From the NCBI RefSeq assembly GCF_022524485.1, contig NZ_JAKXMK010000006.1:124001-188000 (forward strand): a stretch of DNA of 64,000 nt, given 5' to 3'. Below the pieces are notes generated by a model. That model was not told where the DNA came from. It made no database searches and saw only the letters and a program-made list of their open reading frames with translations. How positions within the stretch are numbered: the stretch's first letter is position 1; each line of letters opens with the position of its first letter. The position numbers and the translations under genes are program-made. Positions 56,643 to 64,000 of the stretch are shown here, piece after piece. Origin of the DNA: Pseudonocardia alaniniphila (lineage in GTDB: Bacteria; Actinomycetota; Actinomycetes; Mycobacteriales; Pseudonocardiaceae).

Positions 56643-57626
56643 GTGGCCCGCGAGATCGATGTGCCGGCCCTCGTCAAGGGGGTGCTCGGCGGCTCACGCG
56701 CGGTGCTGGCCCGTGCCATCACCCTCGTCGAGTCGAACCGCACCGACCACCGGCAGGCGGCGCAGCAGCTGTTGATGGAGCTGGCGCCGGAAGCCGTCAC
56801 GTCGCGGCGGGTCGGGATCAGCGGCCTGCCCGGCGTCGGGAAGTCGACGTTCATCGAGCGGCTCGGCACGCGGCTCACCGGCGCGGGGCACCGCGTCGCT
56901 GTGCTCGCCGTCGACCCGTCCTCCACCCGGACCAAGGGCTCGATCCTGGGTGACAAGACGAGGATGGCCGCCCTGGCCGTCGACGAGAATGCGTTCATCC
57001 GCCCCTCCCCGAGCGCCGGCACGCTCGGTGGGGTGGCGCGCGCCACCCGCGAGTCGATCGTGCTGGTGGAGGCGGCCGGATACGACGTGGTGCTCGTGGA
57101 GACGGTCGGCGTCGGCCAGTCCGAGGTGGCCGTGGCCGGAATGGTCGACACGTTCCTGCTGCTCACGATCGCCCGCACCGGCGACTCGCTGCAGGGGATC
57201 AAGAAGGGCATCCTCGAGCTGGCCGACGTGATCGCGGTCAACAAGGCCGACGGCCCGCACGAGAAGGACGCCACACGTGCGGCGAGCGAGCTCGCCGGCG
57301 CCCTGCGGCTCGTGACGCCCCCGAATGCCGTGTGGCGTCCCCGGGTGCTGGCCTGCAGCGCCCAGAGTGGCGCCGCCATGGCGGAGGTCTGGGCCGCCGT
57401 CGAGGCCCACCGCGCCGCGCTGGAGGAGGCGGGCGAGCTGGCCGGCCGCCGCGCCGACCAGCAGGTTCAGTGGATGTGGGCGATGGTCCGCGACCAGCTG
57501 ATGGACCGGCTGCAGTCCGACCGCACCGTGCGCGAGGCGATCCCCCAGCTCGAACGCGACGTGCGCGGCGGGGAGCTCACCCCCACCCTCGGTGCGCAGG
57601 AGATCCTGAAGCGCCTGGGTCTCTGA
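56643..57626 (+). CDS. meaB: MeaB-type GTPase chaperone of methylmalonyl-CoA mutase
   Basis: A 327-residue G3E-family GTPase. Walker A GISGLPGVGKSTFIERLG, the Mg/switch region AVDPSSTRTKGSILGDKTRM, DVVLVETVGVGQSEVAV and NKADGP (guanine specificity). It protects and reloads the cobalamin of MutB. GTG 56643 is chosen because GGGAGGAGG lies just before it; the in-frame GTG 56604 overlaps the mutB stop (GTGA) but has no such site and adds 13 unusual residues. Confidence 0.95.
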   Translation: MAREIDVPALVKGVLGGSRAVLARAITLVESNRTDHRQAAQQLLMELAPEAVTSRRVGISGLPGVGKSTFIERLGTRLTGAGHRVAVLAVDPSSTRTKGSILGDKTRMAALAVDENAFIRPSPSAGTLGGVARATRESIVLVEAAGYDVVLVETVGVGQSEVAVAGMVDTFLLLTIARTGDSLQGIKKGILELADVIAVNKADGPHEKDATRAASELAGALRLVTPPNAVWRPRVLACSAQSGAAMAEVWAAVEAHRAALEEAGELAGRRADQQVQWMWAMVRDQLMDRLQSDRTVREAIPQLERDVRGGELTPTLGAQEILKRLGL

Positions 57627-57715
57627 GCAACGGGCCGCCGCGGCCGACCAGCAGGGCTTGGCGGGTCCGGCGCGCCTCGCACATTTGTTCGCCCAAGATC
57701 GATTACGTTGTCCGG

Positions 57716-58519
57716 GTGCTCGGGGTAAGTCACGCAACGTCCGGTGCAGCCCTCGGGCTCGCAGTCGCAGGATTCGCACCACGGTGGGTGGGCGTCGAAC
57801 CGAGTGCGGGGACGGTGCTGACCTTCGCCGCTGTGTGCGCGGGCGCCGCGTTGCTGCCCGACCTGGACCATCCGTCGTCGATGGCGACCCGGCGGTTCTC
57901 CGTGGCGTCGTGGTTGGCCTGCTACCTGGTCCGTCCGCTGTCGGGCTTCGTCTACGACCTGACCAAGGGACGCCGGGACACCGGCAAGGGCACGCACCGC
58001 GGGCTCACCCACACCGTGGCGGCGGCCGTGCTGATCGGCCTCGCCGTCAACTTCGCGTCGGGCCGCTGGGGCACTCCGGTGCTGGTCGGAACGCTCTTCG
58101 TCTGCATAGCCCTGGCGATCAAAGGGCTCGACGCGCTGGTGCCTGGCCCACCGTCGCTGGTGATCGCGGGTTTCCTGACCTACGCGGTGGAGGAGTTCGT
58201 GCCGGGCGGCACGGCGGGCACGGCCGGCTGGCTCGGCTCGGCCGTGGCGCTGGGCATGGTGGTCCATTCGGTCGGCGACGCGATCACCGAGTCCGGCGCC
58301 CCGCTGCTGTGGCCCATCCGGATCCGCAAGCGCAGCTGGTATCCGGTCGGGAGCCCGCGCCCGCTGCGTTTCCGCACCGGCGGGCGGGTCGAGACCTGGG
58401 TTGTCGCGCCTGCCCTCACCGTGGCGACGTTCGTGCTGGCCGGGCTCGTCGTGCCCGGCGTGCGCCCGATGCTGCTGGACCTGCAGGCCGAAGTGGTGCG
58501 GCTGTTCGCCGGTGCCTGA
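57716..58519 (+). CDS. YdjM-like membrane metal-dependent hydrolase
   Basis: A 267-residue membrane protein of the LexA-binding/YdjM family. Metal-ligand-like motifs are LLPDLDHPSS, GTHRGLTHT and VVHSVGDAIT. Four or five hydrophobic segments surround them. The family is predicted to be a membrane hydrolase; in E. coli YdjM is SOS-controlled. GTG 57716; start codon tentative. No neighbour suggests a specific role. Confidence 0.75.
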   Translation: MLGVSHATSGAALGLAVAGFAPRWVGVEPSAGTVLTFAAVCAGAALLPDLDHPSSMATRRFSVASWLACYLVRPLSGFVYDLTKGRRDTGKGTHRGLTHTVAAAVLIGLAVNFASGRWGTPVLVGTLFVCIALAIKGLDALVPGPPSLVIAGFLTYAVEEFVPGGTAGTAGWLGSAVALGMVVHSVGDAITESGAPLLWPIRIRKRSWYPVGSPRPLRFRTGGRVETWVVAPALTVATFVLAGLVVPGVRPMLLDLQAEVVRLFAGA

Positions 58520-58562
58520 CGGCCTCCGCCGTGCCCGTTGCGTGAGGGGCGATGATGGTCGC

Positions 58563-59390
58563 GTGGACGAACATGCAGGCCTCCCGCCCCGCCCGGTGAT
58601 CGGCGTGCTGCACCCCGGCGCCATGGGTGCGGCCCTCGGAGCAGCCCTCAAGCCCGTGGCCGGCGCCGTGATCTGGGCGGCCGCCGGACGCAGCAACGCC
58701 ACGTCGAAGCGCGCGGAGCTCGCCGATCTCGTCGGCGTACCCGACGTCGCCGCGATGGCGGCCCGCTCGCACGTGATCGTCTCGATCTGCCCGCCGCACG
58801 CCGCCGTCGACGTGGCCGAGCAGGTGGCCGCGGCGCTGGCCGACCGCTCGGACCGGCCGATCTACGTCGACGCGAATGCCGTCTCCCCGGACACCGTGCG
58901 GCGGATCGGCACGGTCCTGGGCGCCGAGAACGTCGTGGACGGGGCTGTCATCGGGCCGCCGGCATGGGAGGCCGGGCACACCGTGCTGTTGCTCTCCGGC
59001 ACGCACGCCGCCACGGTGGCGCAGCTGTTCGCCGGTTCGCCGTTCGAGGCCCGCGTGCTCGGCCCCGACCTGGGCTCGGCGAGCGCGCTCAAGGCCTGCT
59101 ACGCGATGCAGAGCAAGGCGATGCCCGCTGTCTGGCTCGCGGTGGCCGAGGCCGCGCGCGGCTACGGCGTGCAGGATGCGCTGGGTGATCTGCTGGCCCG
59201 CGACGGGGTGGACCTCGCCGGTGTCCTGGACAAGCTGAGTGCACAGGCTGGCCCGAAGGCCTGGCGCTGGGTGGGGGAGATGGAGGAGGCCGCCGACACG
59301 GTGGCCGGTGTGGGCGTACCCGACGGGTTCTCCCGGGCTGCCGCCGAGATGTACCGGCGGATGGCGCAGGACCACCCGGCGGATTCCTGA
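58563..59390 (+). CDS. NAD(P)-dependent dehydrogenase with DUF1932 C-terminal domain
   Basis: A 275-residue protein of the 6-phosphogluconate/beta-hydroxyacid dehydrogenase type. The N-terminal nucleotide fold is VIGVLHPGAMGAALGAALKP. YVDANAVSPDTVRRIGTVLG and DGAVIGPPAWEAG follow. The C-terminal helical domain (SALKACYAMQSKAMPAVWLA) resembles DUF1932 with the substrate-site Lys. GTG 58563; TTG/GTG alternatives exist. Substrate unknown. Confidence 0.82.
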   Translation: MDEHAGLPPRPVIGVLHPGAMGAALGAALKPVAGAVIWAAAGRSNATSKRAELADLVGVPDVAAMAARSHVIVSICPPHAAVDVAEQVAAALADRSDRPIYVDANAVSPDTVRRIGTVLGAENVVDGAVIGPPAWEAGHTVLLLSGTHAATVAQLFAGSPFEARVLGPDLGSASALKACYAMQSKAMPAVWLAVAEAARGYGVQDALGDLLARDGVDLAGVLDKLSAQAGPKAWRWVGEMEEAADTVAGVGVPDGFSRAAAEMYRRMAQDHPADS

Positions 59391-59411
59391 GGCGGATCGC
59401 GAAGGACCGAA

Positions 59412-59454
59412 CGACCGCCGCCGCACCGGGGGGAGGGTAGGGCGGCGGCGGTCG
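59412..59454 (+). terminator. Hairpin after the dehydrogenase gene
   Basis: CGACCGCCGCCGC at 59412-59424 pairs with GCGGCGGCGGTCG at 59442-59454, with a 17-base loop, 22 bases past the stop. Confidence 0.65.
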
Positions 59455-59485
59455 ACGGGGCGGGGTGTCGCCCCGGTCTCGTGGG

Positions 59486-59629
59486 CTAGTGGTCCACCAG
59501 GTCCGCGGTGTCTCGCGGGTCCTGGCTCCAGCCCCGGTTGGTCACCGATTTCCAACCGCGGTTGCCCGGCACGACAGGTGCCACCGCGCCGCCGACGGCG
59601 GCCGTGGTTTTCTGTGACGTGCGGTGCAT
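59486..59629 (-). CDS. Possible small protein with two NRGW motifs
   Basis: A 47-residue frame, MHRTSQKTTAAVGGAVAPVV then PGNRGWKSVTNRGWSQDP, ending at TAG 59486-59488. About 85% of third codon positions are G or C, below its neighbours but above random. No clear ribosome site, and the frame remains open upstream, so it could be the tail of an eroded gene. An overlapping minus-strand frame carries CPTCTARHRK, reminiscent of a transposase zinc ribbon, but it is too short to judge. Confidence 0.3.
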   Translation of the reverse strand: MHRTSQKTTAAVGGAVAPVVPGNRGWKSVTNRGWSQDPRDTADLVDH

Positions 59630-59765
59630 GTGGGACAGCTTGGACTGTTGTGGCTCATGAGATCCAATCGTCCCGAGAATCTCACTCGAAGGTGTTCCGA
59701 CCAGCGGGCTTAAGGTGCTTGCGAACCGGCGGGGTTGTTGTCGGCCGGTTCGTGACGGTCAGGTC

Positions 59766-60208
59766 GTGCTCCACCTCGGCCGTCGGATGAACCGGATCCT
59801 CGAGGTCGACGAGCGGCTGGGATATGCGCTGATCGAGCCGGGAGTGACCTTCTGGGAGCTTCGTGCCGAGCTCGCTCGCCGTGGCGACACGAGACCTCCC
59901 GGCGGATCCTCGCCGAGCACGGGCTCGACTACGCGGCGGAGTTCGTCTGCGGTCCACGCGCTGCCCGTGCCCTGCATGTCGTGATCTTCAACCGGGAGAC
60001 CCCGACGAGGCCTCGAGGGTGGACGCCGCCTACGAGGCGCTCGTTGCCGCCTACGACGCGCTGGGCTGTCCGATCGGGCGGACGCCGACCGACCGGCAGG
60101 AATGGGCGATGCGGCGGCTGCCCGAGTTTCCGGAGCCTGACGTCGGGCATCAAGTCGGCACTCGACCCGAAGGGAATCATCGCGCCCGGAAAGTACGGCA
60201 TCGCATGA
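59766..60208 (+). pseudogene. Degraded VAO/4-cresol dehydrogenase-family flavoprotein gene
   Basis: Four fragments in shifting frames recall one FAD-linked oxidase. VLHLGRRMNRILEVDERLGY then ALIEPGVTFWELRAELARRG is the FAD-binding (PP-loop side) domain. ILAEHGLDYAAEFVCGPRA, VVIFNRET and PDEASRVDAAYEALVAAYDA come from the C-terminal domain. PIGRTPTDRQEWAMRRLPEF and IKSALDPKGIIAPGKYGIA are the characteristic end. Only about 150 of some 520 codons remain. A large internal deletion near 59895 and at least two further frameshifts make it non-functional. Confidence 0.8.
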
Positions 60209-60310
60209 GCACACCTATCAGTCGTTCCGGCGGCGGGATCGTCGTCAACCACTAGTTGTGAGCTGCGTGCCACCAGATCAACCGTCACTACGGTATTAGA
60301 TTGGATCGAC

Positions 60311-60850
60311 ATGACGGGATCAGAATGTGGCCTCGGTATTACCGTGTGGTTCACCGGTTTGCCCAGTTCAGGCAAGTCGACGATTGCCGCGGGACTCGCG
60401 GCGCAGCTTCGCGACGAGGGATTGCGGGTCGAGGTGCTCGACGGCGACGAGATCCGGCGCAACCTCACCCCGGATCTCGGTTTCAGCCGTGCCGACCGGG
60501 AGGAGAACGTTCGGCGGATCGGTCATATCGCCATGCTCCTCGCGCGCAATGGCGTCATCGTCCTCGTCCCGGTGATAGCGCCTTATGCGCAGGCGCGGGA
60601 CAAAGTCCGTGCCGCACACGCCGAGTCGGGCGTGAAATTCTTCGAGGTATATGTCGCGGCCCCTGCCGACGTGTGCGCCGATCGCGACGTCAAGGGGCTC
60701 TATGCGCTGCAGCGTGCGGGCCGGTTGACCGGCCTGACCGGCGTGGACGACCCGTACGAGCCGCCCGCCGGACCGGAGTTGACCATTCCGACGCACGTCC
60801 AGACGGTCGGCGAGTCGATCCGAAGCGTGCGAGCCCTGCTGCCGACCTGA
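60311..60850 (+). CDS. cysC: Adenylylsulfate (APS) kinase
   Basis: A 179-residue kinase that makes PAPS from APS and ATP. The P-loop is TGLPSSGKSTIAAGLAAQL, followed by VLDGDEIRRNLTPDLGFSRA, DREENVRRIGHIAMLLARNG and VYVAAPADVCADRDVKGLYA, all conserved. A TATTAGATT element ends 9 bases before ATG 60311 and there is no ribosome site, so the transcript may be leaderless. It converges on three genes for PAPS-using sulfotransferases. No ATP sulfurylase gene is visible here. Confidence 0.95.
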   Translation: MTGSECGLGITVWFTGLPSSGKSTIAAGLAAQLRDEGLRVEVLDGDEIRRNLTPDLGFSRADREENVRRIGHIAMLLARNGVIVLVPVIAPYAQARDKVRAAHAESGVKFFEVYVAAPADVCADRDVKGLYALQRAGRLTGLTGVDDPYEPPAGPELTIPTHVQTVGESIRSVRALLPT

Positions 60851-60886
60851 ACGCGAGGACGGGCATGTCCGCATCTCGTGAGCCGG

Positions 60887-61813
60887 TCACGAGGGTGTCG
60901 TGACCGGCTCGCGGTGCACCCAGCCCAGCAGGTCGGGCGCGGCGAGTTCGGTGACGCGCGCCGCATAGTCCTGCAGGTCGGTGTCATCCAGCACGTCTAC
61001 CCATTGCCTGCTCACCCCACGGTTGAAGAACCGCTGATTGTCCCGCCAGATGCCCAGTCGGGACTCCGGGACGAGACGGGCGTTGCGCCGCATGTTCTCG
61101 AAGGTCCCCGCGTTCGCCAGTGACGGCCACACCGACTCCGGCAGGGTGATGTCGAGTCGCTGTGCGAGGCGGCGCATCTCGGCGAGCAGATCGGCCTTGA
61201 GATCGTCGTAGTGCATGAGCACCACGTTGGCCGAGTTCCGTACCTCCCAGAACGTGCTCAGGTGGTGCAGCGTGAAGCGCAAGCTGAAGAGGTGCTCCGT
61301 GACGGGGGTGTCGTCCAGCATCCACTGCCGGAAGTGGTCGCGTGCGGAGAGCTCCCGCGCCGTTTGCGTCTGGGTGGGAATCTCGCTCACGTCGGCGGGC
61401 CCGACCGCTGATTCGCGTGCGCGCAGGAACGCTTCCGCATTCACGTTCGCCAGGTGGTTCCGCGACGAGATGCCGACATCGCGCGGGTCGCGGCCGACGC
61501 ACACATAGGTCACCCGCGGGTCGAACGGCAACCCGTCCAGCGGCGTGTGCGTTTTGATGAACCTGCGATGTCGCTGAGCCTCCAGGGCTGCCAGCACCGA
61601 ATCGTGCGACTGCGTCAGCGCGTCCAGCCATGGCGAGAGCGCGTCCAGGTCCCCGTCGAAGTCCGGCGTTCCGAACACCAGGAGAGCGCAGATCATCTGA
61701 GTCCAGGTGGTGCCGCTCTTCGCCGGGGTGCTGATCACGATGTCGCCGTCGCGGAACGTGAAGCCGTCCCAGCGCGCGTTGTCCTGGGCCAGCATCCGGT
61801 ATCGCACCGTCAT
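60887..61813 (-). CDS. PAPS-dependent sulfotransferase 1
   Basis: A 308-residue cytosolic-type sulfotransferase. The 5'-phosphosulfate loop is ISTPAKSGTTWTQMICALLV near residue 27, the 3'-phosphate site CVGRDPRDVGISSRNHLANV near 125, and MHYDDLKADLLAEMRRLA matches the family's YEDLK helix. RFFNRGVSRQWVDVL is near the C terminus. It transfers sulfate to an alcohol, phenol or amine; acceptor unknown. ATG 61813 overlaps the upstream sulfotransferase stop by 4 nt. It is one of three tandem paralogues beside cysC. Confidence 0.92.
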   Translation of the reverse strand: MTVRYRMLAQDNARWDGFTFRDGDIVISTPAKSGTTWTQMICALLVFGTPDFDGDLDALSPWLDALTQSHDSVLAALEAQRHRRFIKTHTPLDGLPFDPRVTYVCVGRDPRDVGISSRNHLANVNAEAFLRARESAVGPADVSEIPTQTQTARELSARDHFRQWMLDDTPVTEHLFSLRFTLHHLSTFWEVRNSANVVLMHYDDLKADLLAEMRRLAQRLDITLPESVWPSLANAGTFENMRRNARLVPESRLGIWRDNQRFFNRGVSRQWVDVLDDTDLQDYAARVTELAAPDLLGWVHREPVTTPS

Positions 61814-62760
61814 CCCGCTTCCTTCCGAGCCGCTCCCGAGGGTGTTGTGATCGGCGTGCGGTGGACCCATCCCAGTAGGTCCGGTGCGGCGAGTTCGGAG
61901 ACGCGCGCCGCGTATTCCCGCAGGTCGGCGTCGTCCAGCACGCCGACCCACTGCCTGCTCACACCGCGGTTGAAGAATCTCTCCCTGTCCCGCCAGATCG
62001 CCCTGCCGGCTTCGGGGACGAGCCGGGCGGCCTGTTTGCGCATGTTGTCGAACGTCGCTGCGCGCACCAGGGACGGCCACGCCGACTCCGGCATGGTGAT
62101 GCCGAGTCGCTGTGCGAGGCGGCGCATCTCGCCGAGCAGATCGGCCTTGAGATCGTCGTAATGCACCATCACGACGTTCGCCGAGTTCCGCGCGCCCCAG
62201 AACGTGCCGAGGTGGTGCATCGTGTAGATCAAGGTGGCGTCGCTTTCCGTGACCGGCCGGTCGTCCAGCATCCAGCGCCGGAAATAGTCCCGTTCGGAGA
62301 GCTCCTGCGCGGTATGCGCACGGCTGGGGAACGCGCCCACGTCGGCGGGCCCGACCGCTGACTCGCGTGCTTTGAGGAAGGCTTCCACATTCATGTTCGC
62401 GCTGTGGCTCCGATGCGAGATGCCGACATCTCGCGGGTCGCGCCCGACACACACATAAGTAGCCCGGGCGTCGAATGGCAACCCGTCCAGCGGGACGTGC
62501 GTTTTGATGAACCGGCGGTGCTGCTGAGCCTCCAGGGCTGCCAGCACCGAATCGTGCGACTGCGTCAGCCCATCCATCCACGGCGACAGCGCGTCGAGTT
62601 CTCGGTCCACATCCGGTGCTCCGAACACCAACAGGGCGCAGATCATCTGCATCCAGGTGGTGCCGCTCTTCGGCGGGGTGCTGATCACGATGTCGCCGTC
62701 ACGGAACGCGAAATCGTCCCAGCGCGCGCTGTCCTGGAACACCGACCGGTATCGCACCAC
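61810..62760 (-). CDS. PAPS-dependent sulfotransferase 2
   Basis: A 316-residue paralogue of sulfotransferase 1. PAPS loop ISTPPKSGTTWMQMICALLV, 3'-phosphate site CVGRDPRDVGISHRSHSANM and RFFNRGVSRQWVGVL are kept. A basic tail (GAARKEAG) is unique to this copy. GTG 62760 is followed by a second GTG codon. The gene ends in ATGA overlap with copy 1, so the two are co-translated. Confidence 0.92.
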   Translation of the reverse strand: MVRYRSVFQDSARWDDFAFRDGDIVISTPPKSGTTWMQMICALLVFGAPDVDRELDALSPWMDGLTQSHDSVLAALEAQQHRRFIKTHVPLDGLPFDARATYVCVGRDPRDVGISHRSHSANMNVEAFLKARESAVGPADVGAFPSRAHTAQELSERDYFRRWMLDDRPVTESDATLIYTMHHLGTFWGARNSANVVMVHYDDLKADLLGEMRRLAQRLGITMPESAWPSLVRAATFDNMRKQAARLVPEAGRAIWRDRERFFNRGVSRQWVGVLDDADLREYAARVSELAAPDLLGWVHRTPITTPSGAARKEAG

Positions 62761-62805
62761 AGGGCCATCCCTTTCCCTACGTCGATCTGCAGTACACGTC
62801 GGTCA

Positions 62806-63717
62806 CTATTGCGTGATCGGTTCCCTGTGGGCCCATTCCAGCAGGTCGGGCGCGGTGAATTCGGTGACTCGCGCCGCGTACTCCCGCAGGTCGGTGTCGT
62901 CGAGCACGTCGACCCACTGCCCGCTCACGCCGCGGTTGAAGAACCGCTCATTGTCACGCCAGACGGCCTTGCTGACATTGGGGACGAGTCGGGGAGCCTG
63001 CTTGCGCATGTCCTCGAACGTCGCCGCACGCGCCAGCAGTGGCCACGCCGACTCGGGCACGGTGATATCGAGCCGTACGGCGAGGCGGCGCATCTCGCCG
63101 AGCAGATCGGCCTTGAGATCGTCGTAATGCACCATGACCACGGTGGCCGACTCGCGCGCCTGCCAGAACGTGGTCAGGTGATGCATCGTGAAGCGCAGGG
63201 TGTAATGGCTGCTCGTCACCGGCGTGTCGTCCAGCATCCAATGCCGGAACCGGTCGCGCTCGGATGTCTCCTCGCTCAAAGCCGCGCCGGCGGGGGACAC
63301 GTGCGCGAGGCCGGCCGCCTCACGTGCCCGCGCGACCGCCTCCGGGTCGATGTTCGCCCTGTGGTTTCCCAATGAGATGCCGACATCGCGCGGGTCGCGG
63401 CCGACGCACACATACGTCACCCGGGGGTCGAACGGCAGCCCGTCCAGCGGCGTGTGCGTCTTGATGAACCTGCGGTGCCGCTGAGCTCCCAGGGTGGCCA
63501 GCACCGACTCACGCGGCTCCAAGGACCAGTCGAGCCACGGCGAGAGCGCGGCCAGATCGCCCTCGAAGTCCGGTGTTCCGAACACCAGCAGGGCACAGAT
63601 CATCTGCATCCAGGTGGTGCCGCACTTCGCCGGGGCGCTGATCACGATGTCGCCGTCGCGGAACGCGAAGCCGTCCCAGCGTGCGCTGTCGAAACCGACC
63701 ATCCGGTATCGCTCCAT
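62806..63717 (-). CDS. PAPS-dependent sulfotransferase 3
   Basis: A 303-residue paralogue. The PAPS loop reads ISAPAKCGTTWMQMICALLV: the Lys is kept but the following Ser is Cys, unlike both other copies. CVGRDPRDVGISLGNHRANI and RFFNRGVSGQWVDVL are present. The region between residues 140 and 175 differs most from its sisters and is where acceptor specificity usually lies. ATG 63717. It is the first gene of the sulfotransferase run, 45 bases before copy 2. Confidence 0.92.
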   Translation of the reverse strand: MERYRMVGFDSARWDGFAFRDGDIVISAPAKCGTTWMQMICALLVFGTPDFEGDLAALSPWLDWSLEPRESVLATLGAQRHRRFIKTHTPLDGLPFDPRVTYVCVGRDPRDVGISLGNHRANIDPEAVARAREAAGLAHVSPAGAALSEETSERDRFRHWMLDDTPVTSSHYTLRFTMHHLTTFWQARESATVVMVHYDDLKADLLGEMRRLAVRLDITVPESAWPLLARAATFEDMRKQAPRLVPNVSKAVWRDNERFFNRGVSGQWVDVLDDTDLREYAARVTEFTAPDLLEWAHREPITQ

Positions 63718-63843
63718 AGAGCCGTCCCTTTCCGCACATCAGCTTGCGGTAAACGCTGAACCGCGGGGAGACGGCCTTGTCCGCGGGCGGCCCGTAGCGA
63801 TCGTACGACGTCCGGGCTACCCGCCGTGGGTGACCAGCGGTAC

Positions 63844-64000
63844 CTACGCGACCAGCGCGATGACGGAATTATCGGAGGATTCCAGCCGATACGGGCCCGG
63901 ATTTGCCCGGAAAGACCTACGGTCGCCGAATACCACTCGGCGACCACCGTCGGGATTGACGAGGTATGTCCCGTCGCCCCCGTGCACCACGATCTCGTCG
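63844..64000 (-). CDS. C-terminal end of an unidentified protein (partial)
   Basis: An open minus-strand frame enters from the right edge and ends at TAG 63844-63846, giving about 51 residues. It reads DEIVVHGGDGTYLVNPDGGR and ends in SSDNSVIALVA, alternating strand and turn as in a small beta domain. G/C-rich third positions support coding. No family can be named from this part. It lies upstream of the sulfotransferase run on the same strand. Confidence 0.6.
   Translation of the reverse strand, partial: DEIVVHGGDGTYLVNPDGGRRVVFGDRRSFRANPGPYRLESSDNSVIALVA

Noticed and set aside
59600..59670. Transposase fragment (CPTCTARHRK zinc-ribbon-like string, minus strand)
   Set aside because: Too short, codon bias is poor and there are no terminal inverted repeats nearby.
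60205..60255. Possible 16-residue leader peptide before cysC
   Set aside because: It lacks cysteines and a ribosome site, and is only the run-on of the dead oxidase gene; the known cysteine-rich leader peptides of sulfur genes look different.

Overview
The window is very GC-rich, with frequent GTG starts, GC-rich third codon positions and many 1-4 nt gene overlaps. It carries a UdgX-type uracil-DNA glycosylase, mutAB-meaB, cydABDC, an ECF sigma/RskA-type anti-sigma pair and a ClpC-like ATPase. Together these point to an actinobacterium, probably Pseudonocardiales; that placement is inference. I saw no rRNA, tRNA, CRISPR array or intact insertion sequence.

Layout. 0-4.9 kb: two CsbD-like genes interleaved with one intact and one remnant glyoxalase gene, a methyltransferase, an AbrB-type membrane protein and a flavin-dependent monooxygenase. 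5-12 kb: an MFS transporter with an unusual C-terminal tail, a STAS antagonist, a GT4 glycosyltransferase, an asparagine synthetase gene broken by three frameshifts, and a PfkB kinase. 12.3-23 kb: a one-carbon/methionine region. The minus-strand operon metV-metF-methyltransferase-core metE-metK-fhs has every junction overlapping. It is divergent from a PucR regulator coupled to a homocysteine methyltransferase/MTHFR fusion. 23-27.5 kb: UdgX, a GAF-PucR regulator and, divergent from it, a small protein plus an FMN-dependent 2-hydroxyacid dehydrogenase.

27.6-34 kb is a seven-gene minus-strand operon: HAD phosphatase, LacI regulator, two Ugp-like permeases, a lipoprotein binding protein and two tandem 2H-phosphoesterases, one of them translationally coupled to the binding protein. 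It reads as an uptake and hydrolysis system for a sugar phosphodiester, which is inference. 34-41.5 kb: ClpC paralogue, MarR regulator with a short-chain dehydrogenase that shares its putative operator and lacks the catalytic lysine, an MHS transporter, an IclR regulator and a FabG-like reductase. 41.5-49 kb: a glycosidase-like lipoprotein and cydABDC behind two tandem palindromes.

49-52.3 kb: ECF sigma factor and anti-sigma factor, divergent from an exported protein, a membrane protein with candidate heme ligands and a Tat-type Rieske lipoprotein; this looks like an envelope redox module. 52.4-57.6 kb: a short leader ORF, mutA, mutB and meaB. 57.7-64 kb: a YdjM-like membrane protein, an NAD-dependent dehydrogenase, the ruins of a VAO-family oxidase gene, APS kinase and three tandem sulfotransferases (PAPS supply and use), ending in the tail of an unidentified gene.
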